Assembly: GCA_017501805.1 (NCBI GenBank)
Contig: JAFVWG010000037.1
Location: forward strand, 1-16,922
Source of the DNA: Oscillospiraceae bacterium
Lineage (GTDB): Bacteria > Bacillota > Clostridia > Oscillospirales > Oscillospiraceae
Reading direction: 5' to 3'
Length of the DNA stretch: 16,922 nucleotides
Shown: piece after piece, positions 1-8,509 of the stretch
Layout: every line of letters starts with the position of its first letter
How positions within the stretch are numbered: position 1 is the stretch's first letter
The notes under the pieces: model-generated
The model's input: the letters and a program-made list of their open reading frames with translations, nothing else
Told to the model about the DNA's origin: nothing
Database searches by the model: none
Program-made: the position numbers and the translations under genes

Positions 1-54
1 ACCAAATAGCTTTTTTATGTTTATTTTCCCGAAGAATTCACACACTAGGAAAAA

Positions 55-59
55 AGGAG
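55..59 (+). promoter_or_regulatory. Ribosome binding site of spoVAD
   Basis: AGGAG lies 8 bases before the ATG at 68 and fixes that start. The A+T-rich bases before it hold no full gene. The window opens with ACC AAA TAG in frame 1, which could be the last codons of spoVAC, the usual upstream neighbour, but three codons cannot prove this. Confidence 0.7.
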
Positions 60-67
60 CGTGAACT

Positions 68-1090
68 ATGGGAAAACAAGCCGGTGGGCAGAGTATTCTG
101 CTGACGAACAGACCGCAGATCGAGGCGTTCGCCTCCGTTGTCGGCAAAAAAGAGGGCGAAGGGCCGCTAGCGGCGTGGTTTGACCAAATCGGTGAAGATA
201 CGAAATTCGGTCAGCCGTCGTGGGAAAAGGCCGAGAGCAGGATGCAGGAGCTTGCTCTGGAGCACGCAAGACGGAAAGCAGGGATCGGAAACGATCAGAT
301 CGATATGCTCTTCGCAGGAGACCTGCTGAACCAATGCGTCGGCAGCAGCTTCTGCCTGCGTGACACGGGGATCCCCTTCCTCGGTCTCTACGGAGCCTGC
401 TCGACGATGGCCGAGAGCCTGCTGCTCGCAGGCATCGCAATCGACGGAGAATATGCAAGCCGTGCGGCGGCGATGACCTCGTCGCATTTTGCGGGTGCGG
501 AGCGGCAGTATCGCTTCCCTCTCAGCTACGGCGGCCAGCGAACGCCGACGGCGCAGTGGACTGTCACGGGAGCAGGCTGCTTGCTTCTGCGGAAGAATCC
601 GGGCGGGAAAGGTCCGTATCTCTCCTCCGCGACGATCGGCAGGATCGTCGATCTCGGCGTGAAGGATGCGAACAATATGGGTGCGGCGATGGCTCCCGCC
701 GCCTACGACACCATCCTCGCGCATTTCCGCGATCTCTCGCTCCGCCCGGAGGACTATGATCTGATCGTGACGGGAGATCTCGGTGAAACGGGCAGCCGCA
801 TCCTGTGCGACCTGTTTCACAAGGATGGGATCGAGCTGAAAAAGCGCCATTTCGACTGCGGCTGCGCCATTTTTGACGCCAAGCGGCAGGACGTACACGC
901 AGGAGGCTCCGGCTGCGGCTGCAGCGCCTCCACGCTCTGCGGGTATCTGCTCCGGCAGATGCAGGCAGGGCAATATCATCGAATTCTCTTCTGCGCGACA
1001 GGCGCGCTGCTCTCCCCGCTCTCCACACAGCAGGGCGAGTCTGTTCCCGGCGTCTGTCACGCGGTCGCGATCCACGCGGAGGGATATTGA
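68..1090 (+). CDS. spoVAD: Stage V sporulation protein AD (SpoVAD)
   Basis: SpoVAD is a forespore inner-membrane-associated protein with a thiolase-like fold. It binds dipicolinic acid (DPA) and helps move DPA into the developing spore and out again at germination. At 340 residues it has the family's usual length. Recognisable family segments are FAGDLLNQC (residues 82-90), LGLYGACSTM with the thiolase-position cysteine at 111, and the Cys/Gly-rich GGSGCGCSASTLCGYLL stretch near residues 279-295. The start at 68 has a good ribosome binding site. The stop TGA at 1088-1090 directly abuts the ATG of spoVAE, as expected for one operon. The family is normally transcribed in the forespore under sigma-G; that promoter would lie upstream of the window. 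Function is assigned from family resemblance and gene order, and is secure. Confidence 0.96.
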   Translation: MGKQAGGQSILLTNRPQIEAFASVVGKKEGEGPLAAWFDQIGEDTKFGQPSWEKAESRMQELALEHARRKAGIGNDQIDMLFAGDLLNQCVGSSFCLRDTGIPFLGLYGACSTMAESLLLAGIAIDGEYASRAAAMTSSHFAGAERQYRFPLSYGGQRTPTAQWTVTGAGCLLLRKNPGGKGPYLSSATIGRIVDLGVKDANNMGAAMAPAAYDTILAHFRDLSLRPEDYDLIVTGDLGETGSRILCDLFHKDGIELKKRHFDCGCAIFDAKRQDVHAGGSGCGCSASTLCGYLLRQMQAGQYHRILFCATGALLSPLSTQQGESVPGVCHAVAIHAEGY

Positions 1091-1447
1091 ATGGAATACT
1101 TGAGAGCATTTTTCGTCGGCGGTCTGCTCTGCCTGATCGGTCAGATTTTGATCGATAAAACGATGCTCACACCGGCACGGATCCTGGTCTCCTATGTCGT
1201 GGCGGGTGTGATCCTCAGTGCGGTCGGGCTCTATCAACCGCTCGTCGACTGGGCGGGAGCGGGCGCGACCGTGCCCTTGACAGGCTTCGGGCATATTCTG
1301 GCAAAGGGCGTGCGCGAAGCGGTTCGTGAGGATGGTTTTCTCGGCGTACTCATCGGCGGACTGAAAAGCTGTGCCGCAGGGATCTCGGCGGCAGTCTTCT
1401 TCGGCTTTCTCGCCTCGCTCGTCTTCCGATCGAAGGATAAAGCGTGA
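1091..1447 (+). CDS. spoVAE: Stage V sporulation protein AE, membrane subunit (SpoVAE/SpoVAEB)
   Basis: A small (118-residue) integral membrane protein of the SpoVA channel, which carries dipicolinic acid across the spore inner membrane. Hydrophobic segments are seen at about residues 6-20, 29-47 and 84-112. The middle segment, around VPLTGFGHILAKGV (about residues 61-74), is typical of the SpoVAC/SpoVAEB family. The start follows the spoVAD stop without a gap, and GGAGGG at 1078-1083 sits 7 bases upstream, so the two genes are co-transcribed and probably co-translated. The length matches the SpoVAEB form rather than the soluble SpoVAEA protein, which is not seen here. It ends in a short basic tail (RSKDKA). 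Confidence 0.94.
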   Translation: MEYLRAFFVGGLLCLIGQILIDKTMLTPARILVSYVVAGVILSAVGLYQPLVDWAGAGATVPLTGFGHILAKGVREAVREDGFLGVLIGGLKSCAAGISAAVFFGFLASLVFRSKDKA

Positions 1448-1510
1448 ATGGATCCCGGAAAATCGGTCATACTACCCACAGCGGGATTCCGCACAATAGG
1501 AGGAAATACT

Positions 1511-1603
1511 ATGTCGAACAAGAATCAGAAGCAGAATCAGACGCAGGAACAGAAGACGCAGTCCGAAAAGAAGTCCGGTAGTGACTCTTCCAACTGCAGA
1601 TAA
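1511..1603 (+). CDS. Small Gln/Lys/Asn/Ser-rich protein, 30 residues, end of spoVA operon
   Basis: This short reading frame encodes MSNKNQKQNQ followed by a Gln/Lys/Ser-rich tail ending in NCR: 6 Gln, 6 Ser, 5 Lys and 4 Asn in 30 residues, with a single Cys at position 29. A perfect AGGAGG at 1498-1503, 7 bases before the ATG, argues that it is translated. It lies 63 bases after spoVAE and directly before the terminator, so it is probably expressed with spoVA in the forespore. An in-frame ATG at 1448, abutting the spoVAE stop, would give 51 residues, but the ribosome binding site favours 1511. It is likely unstructured. I do not recognise a named family; short Asn/Gln/Lys-rich proteins of sporulating Firmicutes are the nearest analogy, and this is inference. 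Confidence 0.62.
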   Translation: MSNKNQKQNQTQEQKTQSEKKSGSDSSNCR

Positions 1604-1637
1604 ACAAAAGGGCGGATCGTACGATCCGCCTTTTTGT
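1604..1637. terminator. Bidirectional intrinsic terminator between spoVA and addA
   Basis: A perfect 20-base palindrome (GGCGGATCGT/ACGATCCGCC at 1611-1630) is flanked by ACAAAAG on the left and TTTTTGT on the right. The dyad thus extends over 34 bases with one G-T wobble. It has a T run on each strand and lies between two convergent genes: it starts one base after the small-protein stop codon and overlaps the first base of the addA stop codon region at 1637. It should end transcripts from both directions. Confidence 0.93.
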
Positions 1638-4600
1638 TATATGGAAATATCGATCGCCGTGCCCGTCTCGAAGAAGTAGAGACAGCTTCGGATGACCGGC
1701 TTATGCAGGATCTCCCGAAGTGCTGCGGCGTAGACGAAAATCTGCGGTTTGTAAGCCTCGGCGCGTTCCGACTCCGTACCGGGACGGACGCGGTCGGTCT
1801 TATAGTCCACAAGAATGATCCCCTCGTCCGTCTCCACATAGCAGTCGATAACGCCCTGCAGGAGCAGCTCTTCCCCGTTGCCGTCCGCTACATAGCGTCC
1901 CGCATCGGAAAGTAGGGAGAATTTGAACTCGCGCCGCACAAAGGGCGCGCCGACGACCCGTTTCCCAAGTTCACTTTGGAAGAAACGCACGACCTTCTGC
2001 GTGTCCACAGCCGCAAGCTGGCGCTCGGTCAGAAAGCGCTGTTCCAGAAGACGCCGCTTTTCCCCTTCCACGCCCGCGGTATCGCCGCAGGCGGCATAGT
2101 CGCAGTACTGCATAAATTGATGCAGCGCAGTTCCCTGCTCCGTCGGTGAAAGCGCAGTCTTCTCGGGGTTAAAGACCCGATCGCGTGCGGACGTGTTTCG
2201 CTGTGAAACGGCAGGAACCGCGTATTCCGCGATCTCCGCATCCGGCGACCGCCCCTTGAGCTGTGTCGCCGTGAGCTTTGTCGGGACACGGGATGCACGC
2301 AGATCATAGCTTCGGTCGAGCGCGGAAAGATCCGGTGCGCAGAACGGGCGTTCGCTGTTTTTCTCTGCATCGGAAGAAACGATCTCGTCCGCGTGGTGCA
2401 GTTCGATGCGCCACGCAGCACCCGCACGCTCGATCGGTGCAGGGCATCGAAGCCCCTCCGGCGCTTCGGGACGCAGGGCGGCGGCATACAGAATCCAGTC
2501 TCCCATTGAGGAGACCGAACCCGATACCACGGCGGAAAGCGGCCGCTCTGCGTAGATCGCAGTTTTTTCCAGTTTTCCCGCAAGCATCGCCGAGGCATAA
2601 GTCATAATCAGGCGGCACTTCGGTCGGGTCATTGCCACATACAAAAGGCGCAGATCTTCCGAAATGCTGTCCTTCCGCAGCTTCAGAGCAATTGCATTGC
2701 GCTGCGTTGTCGGCAGTGTCAGCAGGCGCTCCGTATCAACGGCCTTGCAGCCGAGATACAGCCCGGAATCCAGAAGGAGCGAGCCCTTGCTGTCCTCCAG
2801 ATTGAACTGTCTGGACAGGTCGCAGAGAAAAACGATCGGAAATTCCAGTCCCTTTGAGGCGTGTACGGTCATGATCGTAACGCCCTGCGCCGCTGTTCCG
2901 GAGGCACCCGAAAGGCTCTCTCCGCTCTCGAGAAGCGCATCGATCCGACGCAGCATCGCCGTGAGACGATCTTTTCCAAGTTTTCCGCCGCGGAGTGTCT
3001 GCAGGAAGCTGCGCAGATTCGCACAGCGGATCTCTCCGTCCTTCATTGCGCCGAAAATCGGGAAAAAGCGGAACGCCGCGCAGAGAAGATCCAGGAAATC
3101 ATCCGTTTCCAGCCAATGGCGGCGCTCCCGAAGCATAGCGAGCTTCTCCGTAAAATCGCGTGCTTTGCGATCCGTTTCCGCACGCTTCACAAGCGCGTCA
3201 AAGAGATCCGATCGCTTGTCGGAGCAGCGGATCGCCGCAAGCTCGTCCGCGGTAAAACCGCCGATGGGAGATGCCAGCGCGGCAAGCAGCGGGACATCAT
3301 TATGCGGATTGTCGGCAACGCGCAGAAACGCGATCAGCGTCTGCACTTCGGTCGTACCCAAAATGTTCTTGGAGCGGTTGGAATGGCAGACAATTCCGCG
3401 TTTTTCCAACGCGTGGATATAATACGGCGCGGGCGTTGCCAGAGAGCCCGCCAGAATGGCGATGTCCTCCGCGCGGATGCGCCGCAGAACGTTCTTGTCG
3501 TATATGTAGTTTTCTCCGTCCAGCAGTGAACGGATCCTGTCTGCGACAAACTCCGCCTCCGCCTCCTCTTTGGAAAGCGCCGCGTCCTTCGCATCGATCA
3601 GATGCAGCTCGACGGCATCACCGGGTACAGCGGGATAGTCGGCAAACGGGTTCGGGCGCAGGGCCTCATCCTCGCCGTACTCCACATCGCCGACCTCCGG
3701 ACTCATCACTGTGGAAAAAACGAAATTCGCAGCATCGAGGATCTCCGGGCGGGAGCGGAAGTTGTGCGACAGAAACACCTTCCTGTCCGCATTGTTTTCC
3801 TTCGGTTCTGTCTCATAAGCGTTGTATTTTTCAAGAAAAATCCCGGGATCGGCATTGCGGAAGCGATAGATCGACTGCTTGACATCGCCGACCATTACGA
3901 GATTCTTTCCCTTTTGGGAGATCGCACGGAAGATCGTGTCCTGCGTTTCGTTGGTGTCCTGATACTCGTCGACCATGATCTCGCGGTAGCGTTTTGATAT
4001 CTCTTCGGCGACCTCCGTACGTCCGCCTTTCTCGCCGTTCGTCAGCAGGCGGATCGTCTCGTGCTCAAGATCGTTGTAGTCCATCAGTCGGCTTCCGCGC
4101 TTGAGCTTGATGAATGCCTTTCTGAATGCAAACGCCGCATCGAGAAGTCCGCAGAGCGCAGGACGCATCCGCCGGATATCCGCAAGCAGCTCTCCCGAGC
4201 CGCGCAAAAACGGTTCGAGCGCCTTTCCTACGTCCTTTTTCACCTGATCGCGAATTGCCTTGACGAAGTTCTTTTCCTCTGCTGCATCTTTGACGCGAAT
4301 TGCAGGCATACGACCGAAGGAAATGGGACAAGCCGCGCGCAGATCGTCCCAGCGCTCAAATGTGGAGAGCTTTCGGATCATTTCCGCTTCCTCGGAAAAT
4401 ACCTGCAGATAGCGTTCCAGCTCCGGTGTGCGCTCGATCACCTCGCAGGCTTTCTCCATCAGCTCCGCCTGTGCGCGCAGGCTGCGCTTCGCTTCCTGCA
4501 GAAGATATCCTCCCCAAATCGTCTGCGAAACATCCGTCACACCGTCTGTCCGCATCGCGAGGCGGCATTCCTCCGCCCAGGTCTCCGGGAATGCGTGACA

Positions 4601-5158
4601 GCAAAGATGTTCATAAAGCGAGAGAATGTGCTCTCTGAGCTTATTGTCATTGCGAAGCGGCGCGAACGATTCCAGCATCGCTGCGGCTTCGGGGGAAGTG
4701 TCCCGCGCCGCGTATGCCGCCGAAAGCACGCTGTCCAGCGCTTTTTCGCGCAGGGGCTTTGTCTGCGTGGCATCGGAGATCACAAAGTCTGAGGAAATAT
4801 CCAAAAGGTACGCATAATCCCGCAGGATCTCACCGCAGAAGGCGTGTACCGTGGAAATTTCGGCAAGATAGATCCGTGTGAGCTGGCGGCGAAGATGCGT
4901 GTTTTCGGGTTCATCCGAAAGCCGCTCCGCGATCGCATCGCGGATCTTGACGCGCAGCTCAGCAGCCGCCGCCTTGGTGAAGGTGATGATCAGAAAATCG
5001 TCCACATTGCACGGAGAGACAGGATCGCAGATCATACGAAGCAGACGCTGCACAAGAACGAAGGTCTTGCCGGAGCCCGCCGCAGCGGAGACCAACAGCG
5101 CGCCGCCGCTGTGTTCAATGACGGTCTTTTGACCGCTCGTCATAGTCAGCTCAGCCAT
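1637..5158 (-). CDS. addA: ATP-dependent helicase/nuclease subunit A (AddA)
   Basis: AddA is the motor and 3'-strand nuclease subunit of AddAB, the Firmicute counterpart of RecBCD, which processes double-strand breaks for RecA. The 1173 residues show the superfamily 1 helicase motifs in order: Q-motif Gln10, Walker A AAAGSGKT (25-32), Walker B DEYQD (397-401), GDVKQSIYRFR (about 424-434), HNFRSRPE, TVHASKGLEFP (764-774) and LLYVAMTRP with Arg845. The C-terminal RecB-like nuclease carries GVID and then DYKTD with Asp1118 and Lys1120. It is slightly shorter than the Bacillus protein (about 1230 residues) but complete. The ATG at 5158 lies within the end of addB, with an 8-base overlap, and is served by GGAGGAGG at 5165-5172, 6 bases upstream. 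Confidence 0.98.
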   Translation of the reverse strand: MAELTMTSGQKTVIEHSGGALLVSAAAGSGKTFVLVQRLLRMICDPVSPCNVDDFLIITFTKAAAAELRVKIRDAIAERLSDEPENTHLRRQLTRIYLAEISTVHAFCGEILRDYAYLLDISSDFVISDATQTKPLREKALDSVLSAAYAARDTSPEAAAMLESFAPLRNDNKLREHILSLYEHLCCHAFPETWAEECRLAMRTDGVTDVSQTIWGGYLLQEAKRSLRAQAELMEKACEVIERTPELERYLQVFSEEAEMIRKLSTFERWDDLRAACPISFGRMPAIRVKDAAEEKNFVKAIRDQVKKDVGKALEPFLRGSGELLADIRRMRPALCGLLDAAFAFRKAFIKLKRGSRLMDYNDLEHETIRLLTNGEKGGRTEVAEEISKRYREIMVDEYQDTNETQDTIFRAISQKGKNLVMVGDVKQSIYRFRNADPGIFLEKYNAYETEPKENNADRKVFLSHNFRSRPEILDAANFVFSTVMSPEVGDVEYGEDEALRPNPFADYPAVPGDAVELHLIDAKDAALSKEEAEAEFVADRIRSLLDGENYIYDKNVLRRIRAEDIAILAGSLATPAPYYIHALEKRGIVCHSNRSKNILGTTEVQTLIAFLRVADNPHNDVPLLAALASPIGGFTADELAAIRCSDKRSDLFDALVKRAETDRKARDFTEKLAMLRERRHWLETDDFLDLLCAAFRFFPIFGAMKDGEIRCANLRSFLQTLRGGKLGKDRLTAMLRRIDALLESGESLSGASGTAAQGVTIMTVHASKGLEFPIVFLCDLSRQFNLEDSKGSLLLDSGLYLGCKAVDTERLLTLPTTQRNAIALKLRKDSISEDLRLLYVAMTRPKCRLIMTYASAMLAGKLEKTAIYAERPLSAVVSGSVSSMGDWILYAAALRPEAPEGLRCPAPIERAGAAWRIELHHADEIVSSDAEKNSERPFCAPDLSALDRSYDLRASRVPTKLTATQLKGRSPDAEIAEYAVPAVSQRNTSARDRVFNPEKTALSPTEQGTALHQFMQYCDYAACGDTAGVEGEKRRLLEQRFLTERQLAAVDTQKVVRFFQSELGKRVVGAPFVRREFKFSLLSDAGRYVADGNGEELLLQGVIDCYVETDEGIILVDYKTDRVRPGTESERAEAYKPQIFVYAAALREILHKPVIRSCLYFFETGTAIDISI

Positions 5159-8100
5159 CTTCTTCCTCCTCCGGCATGATTTTCGCGAAGAACTCTCTGT
5201 TTTTTACACTCTTCAGTTTTCGCGGGTCAATCTTCAGCACGTCCTTCTGACACACATTGGAAAACGCGCAGTATGTACACGCACCGCCGATGTCTTCGGG
5301 GTTGTAAGGATTCGGCGTTACGTCTCCCGAAAATACTTCGTCCGCAAACGCGCCGAGCTTCTGATAGACGTATTTTTCCAGCGCTTCCATTTCGCGGGCA
5401 TCGGCAAGATCGCCGACAAGTTCGCCGTTCTTATCCTTCTTCAGCGGCAGATATTTGGGCGAAGACAGATCGTTCTCCATCGCCGCAAGCACGGTGGGAT
5501 CATTCAGCACAACACCCTTTCGTTTGTGCTGCTCCATCAGCTTCTCAAATAGCTTTTCGGGCGTGGGGTCCTCTTTCATATCTTCAAAGACAAATCGTGC
5601 GGGATGGTAGAGCACGCCCGCAGGGCGTACTTCCTTTCCGTAAAGCCCGCTGTTTTTCAGCGCAAAGAGGTAAAGCAGCATCTGCATTCCGCGACCGATC
5701 TCAAGCTCCGCGTAGTCAAAGACCTTTTTGCCGGTCTTATAGTCCGCGACACGGAGGTAATCTCCTGCTTCGCTTTTGAAAAGATCCACACGGTCGACCG
5801 TGCCGCGCAGCGCAGCGGTCGCATTTTCGCCCTGCGCAATGACGGTGGGGACCGCTTCACCGGGTCCGAATTTGAGTTCTTCCGCCTGCGGCTCAAACGC
5901 CGAGCCGCGAAGCTCCCTTGCAAGATCCTCCGTGACCGCCATAATCTCGCGCTTCGCGTGGTCGAGGAAATATTTTGTCCTGTCATCGTCTCCCAGATCA
6001 CGCAGCGCCGTGGTCACATAGTCGCTCACCGCCTTTTCTGCGATCGGACGCCAGGCGTCCTCACCGAGCGCACGGAAGCCTCCGCGCTCTCTGACCGCAC
6101 CGACGGTCTTCTCCATCACATCGTGCACAAAGGTACCGAATGCGGCGGGATCGAGCTCCGCGCGGCGCTGTTCCTGCGCACGCAGACCGTATTTGAGGAA
6201 ATAGGAGAATCTGCACGATGCAAGCAGATCCGTTTTCGTCGGGCTGAGCGAGATCTCCCTCCCATAGAGCGAGAGAACGCTCTGTTCGGAAAGCGCCCCC
6301 AGCGATTCACGCAGGTGCGGAGATAGTTTCATGATCTCATCCCGCAAGGTCTCGGGAGCCTCCTCCGCAAGCCCTGCACGAAGATATTCACCCGCAGCCT
6401 CCTCCGTATTCAACGGCTGCTGCATCGGCTCGGCCAACTGCAGACCGCCGAAGGGCTTTGCGATCTTTGTCAGCAGCGACGAAGGCGCATCGCCCGAACA
6501 GCTTATGCGCAGAGACCGCTCCGCGCTGCGGATCGTCTGCCAAACGCCGGACAGTTCCCGCTCGACGCGGTCCGCCCGCAGCGGTGCAAGCGTCATTCCG
6601 GAAAGGAGCAGACTGTTTCGCTCCGCTTCGGTAAAAATGCCGTGCTCCGAGCCAAAAGCCGGGAAAACGCCTTCCGACGCGCCGAGGATCATCAGGTGGG
6701 AAACACTGCGTCCGCGGAACGCGGCAACGTCTCCGATCTGCACCTGATCGAGCGTGGAAGGGATGGTGCCGATCCCGAAACGGGCAAACAACCGCTCGAG
6801 AAGCGCACAAAAATCGTCCGCTTTTTTGACCTGCGCGCCGTCGACCAGATACATCTGCTCCAGCGCATCCAGAAGCAGATCGAAGACCTGCTCATACTGC
6901 TGTGCGTAAGCAAGTTCACCGCTTTCCGCGAAGCGTTCCGACAGCGTCTGCAGACGTTCGCGCAGAGAGACCGCTTCCATAAAGCCGTATACGGCGCGGA
7001 CCATATCGCCGACACAGTCCGCGTTTGAAAGTGCGTTTTTCAGCTGCAGAAGCGGCTGCATCGCCTGTTTACGATCTGCATTGAGCGCGGCAAGGCCGGC
7101 AAGGTCGGACTCCTCAAAACTCAGACCGATCCCGCGCGGATGCTTCTTCCACTCCTCAAACCAGCGCGCACCGTTCACATTCCAGAGATAAGCATAGCCT
7201 TCAAGACGGTCGCAAACGGATTCTTCCGTCACGCCGGACTTCAGATAATCCAGAACCGCCTCGCGCTCCATTCCGCCCGTCACCGCACGCAGCGCAAGCA
7301 GAACGATCTCCGCACCGCCGGAGTCCGCCAGCGACGTTTTTCCCGAAACATAGTGCGGGATCTCGGCCAGCGTAAGAACATTCCGTAAAATCGCGCCATA
7401 CGTCCCGAGATCGGCACAGGCGATCGCAATATCTCTGCAGCGGACACCGGTACGCATCAGTGACCGGATCTCTGCCGCTGCCGCGCGGCACTCCTGCTCG
7501 ACAGATGCGTATGCGGTAAAACGCACGCTCCCATCGTCGGAAGGAGGATCATCCTTTTTTCCTTCGGCAGCTCTGTCCTGCACCGCGGCAAGGCCTGCGG
7601 GGCGCTCGCGCGTGACGGAGAGCTCCGACACTTCGATCGGGAGCTCCGCTCTTTCGCAGAACGCGGCAAGACTCTGCCGAAGCCGTCCGGTCTCGGAAAA
7701 GAGCGGCTCGCCATCGTTCCGCTCCTCCCACGGAAGCGCAAGCGTAACGCTTCGGGCATTGGAAATGCAGGCTTCAAGGATCTCATATTCCAGAGCCGTA
7801 AAGTCCGAAAAACCATAAACATACAGATCCTTGTCCGCGAGGTAATCCACATCCTCGAGGGTGTCGCAGAGATTTCGAAGCCGCAGGATCGGATCTTGCG
7901 CAAGTCCGCACGCGGTACGGTAGCTCTCATAGAGCAAGCCGAGCTCCTGCAGCTTCTGCGCGAAGCGTCCGTCGAAGCGCTCCGCCGCGCGAATAAGATC
8001 GGAGGGCGTGATATTGTACCCCTCCCATTCATCGACCGCGGAAAGAAAACGCTCCAGAAACTCCGGCTTGCGGCAGACGGAGGCATAGAATTTCAGCCGC

Positions 8101-8402
8101 GGAAACGCCTGATCCACAGCGAGATCCGCCGTGAGCAGACGACCGCCCTGATCGAGCCACAGCTGCGCCGTTCCGCCGTAAAGGCTCTCCACGCGTCCCG
8201 CAAGCCTGGACAGGCTGAGCACCTCCGCAAAGAGGCAGACCTCCGCACCGCCGGATGCGAGCCTGCGTTCCATATCGAACGAATACTGCTCCGGAACAAT
8301 GAGAAGCTGTCCGCCCTTTCGGGCGGACACTCGGTCGAATATTTGGCTAAGGATCGAATCACGAAGCGTAATGTGATCCGGCGACAGGAACAGACGCAGC
8401 AT
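5151..8402 (-). CDS. addB: ATP-dependent helicase/nuclease subunit B (AddB), Walker A degenerate
   Basis: AddB is the partner of AddA; it has an inactivated helicase fold and a C-terminal RecB-like nuclease that cuts the 5'-ended strand. The 1083 residues (Bacillus about 1166) include the family segments PEQYSF near residue 37, ILGASEGVFPAFGSE in the middle, and the nuclease GTVDRVD...VADYKTG with Asp887 and Lys889. Four iron-sulphur cysteines are visible: Cys730 (LLASCRFSYF), and Cys1042, Cys1045 and Cys1051 (CTYC-x5-C). Where relatives have a Walker A motif near the N-terminus (GRAGSGKT type), this protein reads LFLSPDHITLRDSI, without the glycines or the lysine. The ATG at 8402 follows GGGAGGTG (8407-8414). 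It is first in the addBA operon. Confidence 0.96.
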   Translation of the reverse strand: MLRLFLSPDHITLRDSILSQIFDRVSARKGGQLLIVPEQYSFDMERRLASGGAEVCLFAEVLSLSRLAGRVESLYGGTAQLWLDQGGRLLTADLAVDQAFPRLKFYASVCRKPEFLERFLSAVDEWEGYNITPSDLIRAAERFDGRFAQKLQELGLLYESYRTACGLAQDPILRLRNLCDTLEDVDYLADKDLYVYGFSDFTALEYEILEACISNARSVTLALPWEERNDGEPLFSETGRLRQSLAAFCERAELPIEVSELSVTRERPAGLAAVQDRAAEGKKDDPPSDDGSVRFTAYASVEQECRAAAAEIRSLMRTGVRCRDIAIACADLGTYGAILRNVLTLAEIPHYVSGKTSLADSGGAEIVLLALRAVTGGMEREAVLDYLKSGVTEESVCDRLEGYAYLWNVNGARWFEEWKKHPRGIGLSFEESDLAGLAALNADRKQAMQPLLQLKNALSNADCVGDMVRAVYGFMEAVSLRERLQTLSERFAESGELAYAQQYEQVFDLLLDALEQMYLVDGAQVKKADDFCALLERLFARFGIGTIPSTLDQVQIGDVAAFRGRSVSHLMILGASEGVFPAFGSEHGIFTEAERNSLLLSGMTLAPLRADRVERELSGVWQTIRSAERSLRISCSGDAPSSLLTKIAKPFGGLQLAEPMQQPLNTEEAAGEYLRAGLAEEAPETLRDEIMKLSPHLRESLGALSEQSVLSLYGREISLSPTKTDLLASCRFSYFLKYGLRAQEQRRAELDPAAFGTFVHDVMEKTVGAVRERGGFRALGEDAWRPIAEKAVSDYVTTALRDLGDDDRTKYFLDHAKREIMAVTEDLARELRGSAFEPQAEELKFGPGEAVPTVIAQGENATAALRGTVDRVDLFKSEAGDYLRVADYKTGKKVFDYAELEIGRGMQMLLYLFALKNSGLYGKEVRPAGVLYHPARFVFEDMKEDPTPEKLFEKLMEQHKRKGVVLNDPTVLAAMENDLSSPKYLPLKKDKNGELVGDLADAREMEALEKYVYQKLGAFADEVFSGDVTPNPYNPEDIGGACTYCAFSNVCQKDVLKIDPRKLKSVKNREFFAKIMPEEEEDG
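5165..5172 (-). promoter_or_regulatory. Ribosome binding site of addA, inside addB
   Basis: GGAGGAGG lies 6 bases before the addA ATG. In the addB frame the same bases form part of the run of glutamate codons near the C-terminus (EEEEDG), so the coding and ribosome-binding functions overlap. Confidence 0.85.
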
Positions 8403-8406
8403 AGCG

Positions 8407-8414
8407 CACCTCCC
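8407..8414 (-). promoter_or_regulatory. Ribosome binding site of addB
   Basis: GGGAGGTG ends 4 bases before the ATG at 8402. It shows that addB really starts with the residues MLRLFLSPD and that the Walker A motif is not hidden by a wrong start choice. Confidence 0.8.
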
Positions 8415-8477
8415 GGGTTTTTTAATCGATTATGTCAAGACTGTATTTTGATGCAGTTTCTCGCCCAACGCGTTATC

Positions 8478-8505
8478 TATCTCCGAGATACAAAACATTT
8501 TGTAT
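8478..8505. promoter_or_regulatory. Two overlapping inverted repeats upstream of addB (possible operator)
   Basis: ATACAAAA-CA-TTTTGTAT (8488-8505) is a perfect dyad with 8-base arms. It shares three bases with a second perfect dyad, TATCTC-C-GAGATA (8478-8490). They lie just past the stop of the M20 peptidase and about 75-100 bases upstream of addB. The two-base spacer and the lack of a T run speak against an intrinsic terminator; a protein binding site is more likely. No regulator is encoded in the window, and I could not place a convincing -35/-10 pair beside the dyads. Confidence 0.45.
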
Positions 8506-8509
8506 GCAA

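Noticed and set aside
167..1294. Open frame of 375 codons on the - strand
   Set aside because: It is antisense to spoVAD and spoVAE and has no recognisable motifs.
1448..1510. Longer version (51 residues) of the small protein at the end of the spoVA operon
   Set aside because: The ATG at 1448 is in frame but the consensus AGGAGG at 1498-1503 points to the ATG at 1511; the longer form is kept only as an alternative.
8433..8438. TTGACA on the - strand upstream of addB, a perfect -35 box
   Set aside because: At 16-18 bases downstream there is no -10 box, only the GGGAGG ribosome binding site, and only 30 bases separate it from the ATG.
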